Part shown: positions 8,294 through 15,377 of the stretch, piece after piece
Layout of the letters: each line of letters opens with the position of its first letter
Position numbering within the stretch: the stretch's first letter is position 1
Source: CAYQSU01 sp964420325
GTDB lineage: Bacteria; Pseudomonadota; Alphaproteobacteria; Rhodospirillales; Defluviicoccaceae
Reading direction: 5' to 3'
DNA length: 64,000 bases
Assembly: GCA_964420325.1 (NCBI GenBank)
Contig: CAYQSU010000006.1
Coordinates: 1 to 64,000, forward strand
Translations under genes and position numbers: made by a program
The notes under the pieces: generated by a model
Databases searched by the model: none
Told to the model about the DNA's origin: nothing
The model's input: the letters and a program-made list of their open reading frames with translations, nothing else

Positions 8294-9805
8294 ATGACGC
8301 GAGACGAGGTGTTCCGGCGTCTCGGGCTTGATGCCGGGGCGGTGACGGCCGGCGATCTGCCCGTCATCAGCCCCATCGACGGAAGCGAGATCGCGCGCGT
8401 CGCCGTTTCCCGTCCCGAAGACGCGCAGGCGGCGATCGACGATGCCGAGGGGGCGTTCCGGGCGTGGCGGCTGGTTCCTCCGCCCCGCCGCGGCGAGCTT
8501 GTGCGTGTTTTGGGCGAGGAGCTTCGCGCCTGCAAGGACGATCTCGGCTGGCTCGTCACCCTCGAGACCGGAAAGATCCGAGAAGAAGGACGCGGCGAAG
8601 TTCAGGAGATGATCGACATCTGCGACTTCGCCGTCGGCCTGTCGCGGCAGCTCTACGGCCTCACCATCGCCTCCGAGCGGCCGGGGCATCGGATGATGGA
8701 GACGTGGCACCCCCTCGGCCCCATCGCCGTGATCACGTCGTTCAACTTTCCGGTTGCGGTCTGGTCCTGGAACGTCGCGCTCGCCATCGTCTGCGGCGAT
8801 CCGGTGGTGTGGAAGCCGTCCGAGCTGACGCCGCTCTCGGCGCTGGCCTGTCGGGCCTTGTTCGATCGCGCGTGCCGACGCTTCGGTGGCGATGCGCCGG
8901 AAGGGCTGCTCAGACTGGTCATCGGCGGCCGCGAAGCCGGCGAGCGGCTGGCACGGGCGCGACGTCTCAAGCTCGTCAGCGCCACCGGCAGCTGCCGCAT
9001 GGGGCGGGAGCTGGCACCGGTCGTGGCCGCACGGTTCGGACGCGCACTGCTCGAACTCGGCGGCAACAACGGGATGATCGTCGCGCCTTCGGCCGATCTG
9101 CGGTTGGCCGAGCGCGCCATCGTCTTCGCCGCCGTGGGCACCGCCGGGCAGCGCTGCACGACGCTGCGCCGGCTGATCGTTCACGACGACATTCATGGGG
9201 CGCTGATTGCACGCCTGAAGGCGGCCTACCGATCGCTCGCGATCGGCGATCCCATGGATCCCGGAACACTTGTCGGGCCGCTGATCAACCGCCCCGCCTG
9301 GGAGAGGATGGAGCAGGCGCTGAAGGCGGCGGCGGTCGAGGGCGGAACGGTGTTCGGCGGCGAGCGGATGCTCGCCGACCGCTATCCGAACGCCTACTAC
9401 GTGCGGCCGGCGATCGTCGAGATGCCGGCAGAGAGCGCGATCGTGCGCGAGGAGACCTTCGCGCCGATCCTGTACGTGCTGCGCTATCGCGACTTCGAGG
9501 ACGCGGTTCGGATCCATAACGACGTGCCGCAGGGGCTGGCGTCGAGCATCTTCACCGGCGACCTTCGCGAAGCCGAGCGCTTCCTCGCCGCGGACGGCAG
9601 CGACTGCGGCATCGTCAACGTCAACATCGGCCCATCCGGCGCGGAGATCGGCGGCTCCTTCGGTGGAGAGAAGGACACCGGCGGCGGCCGCGAGTCGGGG
9701 TCCGACGCGTGGAAGGCCTACATGCGGCGGGCGACGAACACCGTCAACTTCTCGAGCGAGTTGCCGCTCGCCCAGGGTATCGTGTTCGCGCCCTCCGAGC
9801 CTTAG
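8294..9805 (+). CDS. Aldehyde dehydrogenase, ALDH7 type (aminoadipate-semialdehyde/piperideine-6-carboxylate dehydrogenase-like)
   Basis: A 503-residue NAD(P)-dependent aldehyde dehydrogenase. The conserved ELGGNNG carries the general-base glutamate, and GTAGQRCTTLRRL carries the catalytic cysteine. The cofactor region includes ITSFNFPVAVWSWN and WKPSELTP. These versions (GNNG, TTLRR, SFNFPVAVWSWN) are characteristic of the ALDH7 subfamily, which oxidises alpha-aminoadipic semialdehyde in lysine degradation. The start at ATG 8294 follows GAGGGG; a longer in-frame version from 8234 would run directly on from the tRNA gene. It appears monocistronic, so the substrate is inferred from family alone. 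Confidence 0.88.
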   Translation: MTRDEVFRRLGLDAGAVTAGDLPVISPIDGSEIARVAVSRPEDAQAAIDDAEGAFRAWRLVPPPRRGELVRVLGEELRACKDDLGWLVTLETGKIREEGRGEVQEMIDICDFAVGLSRQLYGLTIASERPGHRMMETWHPLGPIAVITSFNFPVAVWSWNVALAIVCGDPVVWKPSELTPLSALACRALFDRACRRFGGDAPEGLLRLVIGGREAGERLARARRLKLVSATGSCRMGRELAPVVAARFGRALLELGGNNGMIVAPSADLRLAERAIVFAAVGTAGQRCTTLRRLIVHDDIHGALIARLKAAYRSLAIGDPMDPGTLVGPLINRPAWERMEQALKAAAVEGGTVFGGERMLADRYPNAYYVRPAIVEMPAESAIVREETFAPILYVLRYRDFEDAVRIHNDVPQGLASSIFTGDLREAERFLAADGSDCGIVNVNIGPSGAEIGGSFGGEKDTGGGRESGSDAWKAYMRRATNTVNFSSELPLAQGIVFAPSEP

Positions 9806-9880
9806 ACGCCCCTCGGCGATGATGTTTGCCGGGCGCTCGTGGTCGCTCTATCCTTCGTCGGCGACCAAGGAAGGGCGGCG

Positions 9881-10285
9881 ATGCTGACGATCGATCACGA
9901 GAAGATCTGCTACCTCATCATCAAGGCGCGCGAGTTCGACGCCAAGATGGAACCCGAAGAGCCCGATCCCGGAGACAACCCGGTGGACAACCTGGACCGG
10001 GAGGTCCTCTTCGACTATCCCGACGATCCCACGGCGCAAGAGGTGCGCGCGTGTCTCGAGAGCCTGAATGAGGACGAGGCCGCCGAGGTCCTGGCCCTGC
10101 TTTGGGTTGGGCAGGGGGACTACGACGCCGGCGACTGGGCGAGTGCGCTAACGGCCGCTCGCGAGGACGCCGACAGCCGGCGGGTGGAGGCGCTGCTCAG
10201 CATCCCGCTGTTGTCCGAGTTCCTGGAGGAAGGCTTCTCCCAGCTCGGGTACTCTTGCGAGGACGTGGAGATCGGGCGGCTGTGA
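9881..10285 (+). CDS. DUF3775 domain protein
   Basis: A 134-residue acidic, soluble protein. The opening (LTIDHEKICYLIIKAREFD), the PEEPDPGDNP stretch, and the central LNEDEAAEVLALLWVGQGDYD match my recollection of the DUF3775 family, found mainly in alphaproteobacteria and without known function. The ATG at 9881 follows AAGGAAGGGCGG. It is convergent with trcR, with only 8 bases between the stop codons. Confidence 0.75.
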   Translation: MLTIDHEKICYLIIKAREFDAKMEPEEPDPGDNPVDNLDREVLFDYPDDPTAQEVRACLESLNEDEAAEVLALLWVGQGDYDAGDWASALTAAREDADSRRVEALLSIPLLSEFLEEGFSQLGYSCEDVEIGRL

Positions 10286-10293
10286 CGCCCTTC

Positions 10294-10836
10294 TCAAGCA
10301 CCATGGACGACGCCCGCCCGGGCCCGGGCGAGATTGACCTGCTTCTCCAGATCCGCCTCCGAACACAGCCCGAGGTTCACCGGATTCTGCGGCTTGATGT
10401 TCGCCGCGTTCCAGTGCGTCCGGTCGCGCACCTTCTCGATCGTGTTCTTGGTCGTCCCGATCAACCTGCTGATCTGGGAATCGGTGAGCTCGGGATAATT
10501 CCTCAGGAGCCACGCGATGGCATCGGGTCGGTCCTGCCGTTTGGAGACGGGGGTGTAGCGCGCACCCCTGGGCTTGGCCTGCGGCACGGGGATGCGCCAC
10601 CGGGCTGAGCGCAGACGCTCCGCGGGATCGGCGGCGCAACGCGCGATCTCCTCCTTCGTTAGCTCGCCGGCAAGCACGGGATCGCGCCCGAGCATGCCGA
10701 GAGCGACCTCGTCGTCGGCGATCGCTTGCACTTCGAGAACGTGCAGGCCGCAGTAATCGGCGATCTGCTCAAACGTGAGCGCCGTGTTTTCGACCAGCCA
10801 TACGGCGGTGGCCTTCGGCATCAGAGGCTTGGACAT
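10294..10836 (-). CDS. trcR: DUF1013 / TrcR-type transcriptional regulator
   Basis: A 180-residue DNA-binding-type protein of the alphaproteobacterial DUF1013 family, annotated elsewhere as the cell-cycle transcriptional regulator TrcR. The opening MSKPLMPKATAVWLVENT and the segment LTFEQIADYCGLHVLEVQAI are family hallmarks. A second helix-turn-helix-like segment (LTDSQISRLIGTTKNTIEKV, about residues 117-136) resembles a sigma-like or Trp-repressor-like reading head. Length is standard. It is single and convergent with DUF3775. A -35/-10 pair lies about 90 bases upstream. Confidence 0.85.
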   Translation of the reverse strand: MSKPLMPKATAVWLVENTALTFEQIADYCGLHVLEVQAIADDEVALGMLGRDPVLAGELTKEEIARCAADPAERLRSARWRIPVPQAKPRGARYTPVSKRQDRPDAIAWLLRNYPELTDSQISRLIGTTKNTIEKVRDRTHWNAANIKPQNPVNLGLCSEADLEKQVNLARARAGVVHGA

Positions 10837-10927
10837 GCCCTTGTTTTCGTCCTTTCCGTAACCCGGGACGCCGTTCCGAACGCCAATTCTGCGGGTTGAG
10901 CGGCGATTGGAGACGTTTCCAACCTTC

Positions 10928-10955
10928 TATATATCCGGCGCGCCTGGCGATTCAA
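10928..10955 (-). promoter_or_regulatory. Predicted promoter of trcR
   Basis: On the minus strand, TTGAAT (10950-10955), a 16-base spacer, and TATATA (10928-10933), giving a leader of about 85 bases before trcR. The -35 overlaps the last codons of the upstream quinone reductase gene. Prediction by eye. Confidence 0.45.
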
Positions 10956-11962
10956 ACAGCGTCTGTGACAAGCATGATCTTGCCGACGTGTTTGGCGCCT
11001 TCCATCAGACGGTGCCCCTGGGCGGCAGCGGCGAGCGGCAGACGGACGTGGATCACCGGCCTGATCGTTCCGGCCTCGATCAGCGGCCAGACCCGCTCCT
11101 TGAGGGCGCCGGCGATCTCGGCCTTCCGCGCCACCGGCTGAACCCTGAGGGTCGAGCCGGTGATCGTCAGGCGCTTCAGCATCACCGGCATGAGGTCGAT
11201 CTCCACCCGGCTCCCGCGGCGAAAGGCGATGTTGACGAGCCGTCCGTCGCGGGTGAGGCAGGCGATGTTCCGGCCGACGTAGTCGCCGCCGACGATGTCG
11301 AGAATGACGTCGACGCCCTTGCCGGCGGTCGCCTCCTTGACGACGGTAACGAAGTCCTCGGTTTCGTAGTCGATGGCGCGATCGGCGCCGAGGTCCTCAC
11401 ACACCCGGCAGCGGTCGGCGCCGCCCTCGGTCGCGAACACGCGGCTGCCCAGGCGGCTCGCCATCTGGATGGCGGTCGTACCGATGCCGCCGGCCCCGCC
11501 ATGGACGAGAACCGTCTCGCCGGCGCGGAGACCGGCGCGATCGAAGACGTTGGTCCAGACGGTGAAGAACGTCTCCGGCAAGGCGGCGGCCTCGACCAGG
11601 TCGAGCCCGGCCGGCACCGGCAGGCATTGCGGGGCCGGCGCCGTGCAGTATTCGGCGTAACCGCCGCCGACGGTCAGCGCGCAGACCGCGTCGCCGACCT
11701 TCCAGCCGGCGACGCTTTCGCCCGCCGCGACGACGGTGCCGGCGATTTCGAGGCCGGGAATGTCGGAGGCACCCGGCGGCGGCGGATAGGTGCCCTGGCG
11801 CTGATAGATGTCGGGACCGTTGATCCCGGCGGCAGCGACGCGGACGAGGACCTCGCCCGCGCCGGGAACGGGAACCGGACGCGTCGCCGGTCGCAGGACC
11901 TCCGGTCCACCGGGCCCGGAAATCTCGATGCAGGTCATCGTTTCTAGAACGGGCTCGACCAT
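10952..11962 (-). CDS. NAD(P)H:quinone oxidoreductase, PIG3-like (zinc-free MDR)
   Basis: A 336-residue member of the medium-chain dehydrogenase/reductase superfamily. It has the N-terminal GroES-like part (VPVPGAGEVLVRVAAAGING), the NADPH-binding VLVHGGAGGIGTTAIQMA, and DVILDIVGGDY. The substrate loop NGPDIYQRQGTYPPPPG resembles PIG3-type quinone reductases, and the zinc-binding cysteines of alcohol dehydrogenases are absent. ATG 11962 is preferred over an upstream in-frame ATG at 11989 because GGAGAG precedes it. It is the first of two such reductases in the window (the other is at 50232). Confidence 0.88.
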   Translation of the reverse strand: MVEPVLETMTCIEISGPGGPEVLRPATRPVPVPGAGEVLVRVAAAGINGPDIYQRQGTYPPPPGASDIPGLEIAGTVVAAGESVAGWKVGDAVCALTVGGGYAEYCTAPAPQCLPVPAGLDLVEAAALPETFFTVWTNVFDRAGLRAGETVLVHGGAGGIGTTAIQMASRLGSRVFATEGGADRCRVCEDLGADRAIDYETEDFVTVVKEATAGKGVDVILDIVGGDYVGRNIACLTRDGRLVNIAFRRGSRVEIDLMPVMLKRLTITGSTLRVQPVARKAEIAGALKERVWPLIEAGTIRPVIHVRLPLAAAAQGHRLMEGAKHVGKIMLVTDAV

Positions 11963-12169
11963 TCGCCTCTCCTCGACCACCGTCGGCACGGGTGCGAGTT
12001 TAGCCGAATCGAGGCGAAGCCGAAGCGGTTATGCTGTCGCGCGCCGATTCGCTCGCGAGCCGACAAACCGGAGCTGGCTTGATTCGCATCTGGGCCATGA
12101 TCGGCCCGCGGAAACCGGGTGCCGATTCGGGTTGCAGGCGCATCGGTGACGCAGCGGAGGCGATCGGAG

Positions 12170-12352
12170 ATGGATCCGGACGAACTCGAGCCGAGGGAGC
12201 GGAAGCCGAAGCCGAAGACCCTCGACGACAGGTCGGTGGACGCGCTGCGGCACTACATCGTCGAGTTCGAGACCGAGATCGAAAGGGCGAGATCCGCGAT
12301 CGACGCGAAGAAACGCGCCCGTGCGGGCGCGGAGGCGCCGTTCAAGAAATAA
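12170..12352 (+). CDS. DUF1192 family small protein
   Basis: A 60-residue charged protein with a short predicted coiled coil. The core LDDRSVDALRHYIVEFETEIERA followed by a basic helix matches DUF1192, a small alphaproteobacterial family of unknown function. GGAGG at 12156-12160 lies 9 bases before the ATG. An in-frame longer version from 12119 lacks a ribosome-binding site. The candidate small RNA begins about 125 bases downstream. Confidence 0.8.
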   Translation: MDPDELEPRERKPKPKTLDDRSVDALRHYIVEFETEIERARSAIDAKKRARAGAEAPFKK

Positions 12353-12441
12353 CCCGTTTGGGGTAACTGATTGCAACCAAAGGGCAAACCCGCTCTCGCA
12401 TTGGCTCGTGATGGCTGACCAAAAAATTTTCAAATCTACCC

Positions 12442-12471
12442 TTGATTTTTCATCCCCGTTTGGGGTATAAG
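12442..12471 (+). promoter_or_regulatory. Predicted promoter of the candidate small RNA
   Basis: TTGATT (12442-12447) and TATAAG (12466-12471), 18 bases apart, in an AT-rich stretch that stands out from the surroundings. The spacer contains the palindrome CCCCGTTTGGGG (12454-12465) directly abutting the -10, so a regulator binding there would be placed to control transcription. Confidence 0.6.
12454..12465. promoter_or_regulatory. CCCC-GTTT-GGGG palindrome (possible operator)
   Basis: Perfect 4-bp inverted repeat with a 4-base centre, followed immediately by a TATAA-like -10. A second perfect copy is at 16659-16670 (CCCC-ATTT-GGGG, followed by ATAAAG). Imperfect copies are at 12352-12363 and 30404-30415. 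The binding protein is unknown. Confidence 0.35.
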
Positions 12472-12477
12472 CATTCC

Positions 12478-12595
12478 TGTCCCGCGAGCGTCCATATTGA
12501 ACCGGACGTAGTCCTCTCGGGGTTGCGATCCCTCCGGTTCAATTGACCTCCTCCCTATCCAACTCCTGCCGCCCCTTCGGGGGCGGCTTTCTTTC
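12478..12595 (+). ncRNA. Candidate trans-acting small RNA with CCTCCTCCC motif
   Basis: A gene-free segment of about 118 bases with the architecture of a bacterial small RNA. It has its own predicted promoter and a perfect 11-bp stem (ATTGAACCGGA 12496-12506 with TCCGGTTCAAT 12533-12543). Next comes an apparently single-stranded pyrimidine stretch with CCTCCTCCC (12547-12555) and a second CTCCT (12563-12567), and then an intrinsic terminator. CCUCCUCCC is complementary to Shine-Dalgarno sequences and is the signature of the 'cuckoo' RNAs of Rhodobacterales and of other alphaproteobacterial small RNAs. The stem placement is not identical to the cuckoo layout, so it may be a related or different family. 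No plausible reading frame spans it. Confidence 0.6.
12568..12595 (+). terminator. Rho-independent terminator
   Basis: Perfect 8-bp GC stem GCCGCCCC/GGGGCGGC (12568-12575, 12580-12587) with a TTCG tetraloop and a TTTCTTTC tail. This is the strongest intrinsic terminator I noticed in the window, and it defines the 3' end of the candidate small RNA. Confidence 0.85.
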
Positions 12596-12698
12596 GGCGC
12601 GTACGGCATGCCCGACCGCCGACCGTCCCGTTGTTGACGGCGCCGTCACGGACGTCGACAGTGTCGGCCGAGACAGCAAGAGCCGAGACGCAGGCGCC

Positions 12699-13145
12699 AT
12701 GACGTCCGATGCCGGCCACACCCGCGGCGACTTCCGCTACTGGCTCACCGTTCCCACGCGCTGGAGCGACAACGACATGCTCGGGCATGTCAACAACGTC
12801 GTCTATTTCCGCTATTTCGAGGCCGCCGTCGTGCACATGCTCATTCACGAAGCCGGTCTCGACTGGCTCCGGGACCCGTCGATCCCCTATGCCGTCGACA
12901 TCCGCTGCCATTTTCGGCGGCCCCTGTCGTTTCCCGCAACGGTGGACGCTGGCCTCCGTGTCGACAAGCTGGGGACGACGAGCGTCACCTACGGCCTCGC
13001 GCTGTTCGCAGCCACCGATGCCGAGCCCGCGGCGGTCGGCCACTTCGTGCACGTGTACGTCGATCGTCAGACCGAGCAGCCGACGACCATTCCGCCGAAG
13101 ATCCGGGAGGCTTACCGGCGCTACCTGCGAGCCGACGGTCAGTGA
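12699..13145 (+). CDS. Acyl-CoA thioesterase, hot-dog fold (4HBT type)
   Basis: A 148-residue thioesterase of the 4-hydroxybenzoyl-CoA thioesterase family. The signature TRWSDNDMLGHVNNVVYFRYFE (around residues 18-39) has the D-x-D-x-x-G-H-V-N-N core, with the catalytic aspartate in the first part. The rest alternates strands as expected for a single hot-dog domain. The physiological acyl-CoA cannot be read from sequence. The ATG at 12699 lacks a strong ribosome-binding site; an open frame extends upstream into the small-RNA terminator and is unlikely to be translated. It converges with the small membrane gene, overlapping its tail by 7 bases. Confidence 0.85.
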   Translation: MTSDAGHTRGDFRYWLTVPTRWSDNDMLGHVNNVVYFRYFEAAVVHMLIHEAGLDWLRDPSIPYAVDIRCHFRRPLSFPATVDAGLRVDKLGTTSVTYGLALFAATDAEPAAVGHFVHVYVDRQTEQPTTIPPKIREAYRRYLRADGQ

Positions 13146-13354
13146 CCCGGCCAACCGCAGTTGCGGTGGCTCCGGACCCGCAGCGCGCAGGAGCCGAAAG
13201 CGCCTCGGAGGGCGAGCACAAGGGCGATCAGGGCGATCAGGCCGAGCAGGCCGAGCCAGCGCCGTTCGTCTTCGAACACCAGGAGGAGCGACATCAGGGC
13301 AGCGACCGGGATAAGGCGGAACAGCCAGTCGACGAAGGCATCGACGGACTTCAC
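13139..13354 (-). CDS. Small membrane protein (DUF2892-like)
   Basis: A 71-residue protein with two predicted membrane segments (about residues 9-27 and 31-51), then a short basic tail. The pattern RWLGLLGLIALIALVLALRG followed by GSCAL recalls DUF2892/YgaP-type membrane domains, but the match is loose. It starts at a GTG with GGGAG upstream and lies 19 bases downstream of rpmE on the same strand, so it is probably cotranscribed with it. Confidence 0.55.
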   Translation of the reverse strand: MKSVDAFVDWLFRLIPVAALMSLLLVFEDERRWLGLLGLIALIALVLALRGAFGSCALRVRSHRNCGWPGH

Positions 13355-13373
13355 CTGCGAACGCTCTCCCGCC

Positions 13374-13598
13374 TCAGCTCGGCAGACCGAAGTCCTTGAA
13401 CCGTTTTCGAAACTTCGCGAGCTGCCCGCCGCTGTCGACGAGCCGATGGACCCCGGTCCAGGCCGGGTGGGTCTTGGTGTCGATCCCGAGCTTGAGCGTG
13501 TCTCCCGCCTGTCCCCACGTCGATCGCGTGTTGAAGGTCGTTCCGTCGGTCATCTGAACGATGATCTCGTGATAGTCCGGATGGATGCCGTTTTTCAT
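13374..13598 (-). CDS. rpmE: 50S ribosomal protein L31 (cysteine-free type)
   Basis: A 74-residue L31 of the large ribosomal subunit. The start MKNGIHPDYHEI, the TRSTWG block and THPAWTGVHRLVDSGG are family signatures. None of the zinc-binding cysteines of the CxxC form is present; this zinc-independent form is common in alphaproteobacteria. The ATG at 13598 follows GGAGCG; the frame is open upstream to 13622 but has no better start. A good promoter lies just upstream. Confidence 0.95.
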   Translation of the reverse strand: MKNGIHPDYHEIIVQMTDGTTFNTRSTWGQAGDTLKLGIDTKTHPAWTGVHRLVDSGGQLAKFRKRFKDFGLPS

Positions 13599-13623
13599 GA
13601 CTTCGCTCCATGCGCTGGCCATC

Positions 13624-13652
13624 TATATACCGTGCGGGAGCGGCCGCTTCAA
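13624..13652 (-). promoter_or_regulatory. Predicted promoter of rpmE
   Basis: On the minus strand, TTGAAG (13647-13652), a 17-base spacer, and TATATA (13624-13629), 25 bases before the rpmE ATG. Optimal spacing and a strong -10 in GC-rich DNA. Confidence 0.6.
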
Positions 13653-13703
13653 CGGTGCCGGCGGGCCGCGTTCCTTCAGGTGATCGTAGGGAGGACAGCG
13701 ATC

Positions 13704-14030
13704 GTGATCGACGAAGGAGCGTTCGAAGCCCTGGCCAACGAAACACTGGGAAGGCTCCTGGACAGGATCGACGATGCGCTGGGCGATCGTCTGGACATCG
13801 ACCTGCAAGGCGGCGTTCTCACCATCGAACTGGATTCCGGGGATCACTACGTCATCAACAAGCACGCCCCGACCCGGGAGATATGGATGTCGTCTCCGCG
13901 GAGCGGGGCCACCCACTTTGCGTACCAGGGCGATGCCGGGTGGGTGTCGACTCGCGATGCCCGAACCCTGAGCCAGGCTCTCTCCCAGGAGTTGGCGGGC
14001 GAGACCGGCATCGCCGTGGATCTCGATTAG
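13704..14030 (+). CDS. cyaY: Iron donor protein CyaY (frataxin)
   Basis: A 108-residue frataxin homologue that binds iron and regulates iron-sulfur cluster assembly. It has the acidic first helix (LGRLLDRIDDALGD), beta strands LDIDLQGGVLTIEL and DHYVINKHAPTREIW, and the conserved SPRSGATHFAYQGDAGWVS. The GTG at 13704 is chosen because GGGAGG lies about 9 bases upstream and it starts the family's first helix. It is divergent from rpmE, with about 105 bases between the starts. Confidence 0.9.
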   Translation: MIDEGAFEALANETLGRLLDRIDDALGDRLDIDLQGGVLTIELDSGDHYVINKHAPTREIWMSSPRSGATHFAYQGDAGWVSTRDARTLSQALSQELAGETGIAVDLD

Positions 14031-14057
14031 ACCCAAGGCGATCCACCCAGGGCGACC

Positions 14058-15275
14058 CTATCCGGCCCTCTCCGGTTCTTCCTCGTTCGCTGCCGTCGGC
14101 GCGGAGGGCCTCGTCAGGGCCGGAATCCTCAAGGAGAGGATCAGAACGAAGACCATGACGACGGCTCCCCCGAAGTAGGGCCAGTGCCGGCCCAGAAAGA
14201 AGAACAACGCGCCGGCCCAGATCGGTCCGAGGATGCGGGCAAGCGTGATCGCCGACCGACTGACGCCCATCGCTCCGCCCCGCGCTTCCGCGCCCACCTC
14301 CAGCGAGATCAGGCTGTTGAGGGAGGGTGAGATCAGGCTGAAGCCGAGCGCCACGACGACCATCGCCGCGATCAGGAGACCCAGCGAGGCGGAGAAGGGG
14401 ATCAGCAGCATGCCGATCGCCAGCGCCCCCGCGCCGTACACGACCAACGGGCCTTCGCCGAACCGCCGGGCCAGACGTCCGACGAAACCGGCCTGGACGA
14501 CGGCCGTCAGCAACCCGACGAAGGCGAACAGATAGCCGTTCTGCTCCGGTCCCCACCCGAACTGGCGCCGGGACCACATGGGGAAGCTCGTTTCCAGGCC
14601 CGAGAACACGAAACTTGCCAGGAACGCCAAGGCAAGGAGGAGGCTGACGGTGGGCCGCGTCACGATCTCCCGCAGCTCACCCCAGCGCTCGGCACGCGTC
14701 ATCGATCTCTGCCGCGCCCTCACCTCCTTGGGCACCGACTCCTTCAGCGACACCGTGGCGAGCGCGAAGGCGACCGCGGAGAGCCCGGCGGCGACGAGTG
14801 CCGGCGTCCGAAAGTCGGCGTCGGCAGGATCGGCACCGGCCAGCACGCCGCCGATCGCAGGCCCGAAGATGAAGCCGAGGCCGAAGGCCGCGCCGATCAG
14901 GCCCATCCCCCTGGCCCGCGTCTTGGCATCGGTGATGTCGGCGACGTAGGCGAACGCGACGGCGATGTTGCCGGCCATGGCGCCCGCCAGCGCGCGCGCC
15001 GCGAACAGCGCCCACAGGTTCTCGGCGAAGGCGAGCCAGACGTAGGCGCCCGAGATGCCGGCGAGACTGGCCAGAAGCACCGGCCGCCGCCCGGCCCGGT
15101 CACTCAGCCGGCCCCAGGCGGGAGCGGCCAGAAACTGGGTCAGCGAGTAGGTGGCCATCAGCAGGCCCACCTCCGCTGGCGTCGCGTCGAAACGCTCCCC
15201 GTAGAACGGCAGCAGCGGGATGATGATCCCGAAGCCGACGAGGTCGATGAAGACGATGAGAATGAGCGCCGCCAT
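14058..15275 (-). CDS. MFS transporter, TetA/multidrug efflux type
   Basis: A 405-residue inner-membrane protein with 12 predicted helices. Helix 1 has LIVFIDLVGFGIIIPLLPFY. The motif-A loop after helix 2 reads WGRLSDRAGRRPVLL, and motif C in helix 5 reads GAAFGLGFIFGPAIGG. These are features of the drug:H+ antiporter-1 group, such as TetA. The substrate cannot be deduced. It is downstream of the deacetylase-like gene on the same strand, with a 102-base gap. Confidence 0.88.
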   Translation of the reverse strand: MAALILIVFIDLVGFGIIIPLLPFYGERFDATPAEVGLLMATYSLTQFLAAPAWGRLSDRAGRRPVLLASLAGISGAYVWLAFAENLWALFAARALAGAMAGNIAVAFAYVADITDAKTRARGMGLIGAAFGLGFIFGPAIGGVLAGADPADADFRTPALVAAGLSAVAFALATVSLKESVPKEVRARQRSMTRAERWGELREIVTRPTVSLLLALAFLASFVFSGLETSFPMWSRRQFGWGPEQNGYLFAFVGLLTAVVQAGFVGRLARRFGEGPLVVYGAGALAIGMLLIPFSASLGLLIAAMVVVALGFSLISPSLNSLISLEVGAEARGGAMGVSRSAITLARILGPIWAGALFFFLGRHWPYFGGAVVMVFVLILSLRIPALTRPSAPTAANEEEPERAG

Positions 15276-15377
15276 TCCGCGTTGCCGGTGTTCGTCCAGG
15301 GGGCCTTCCTACCGCGTTTCGCGGCCGCCACCTATCCTCCTTCGTCTGAAGGCACCCTCCTTCCCCCGGGATCATCG

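Noticed and set aside
12411..12470. A 19-codon frame (MADQKIFKST...) just before the small RNA
   Set aside because: It overlaps the predicted -35/-10 of the small RNA, is very short and has no ribosome-binding site, so it is more likely promoter DNA.
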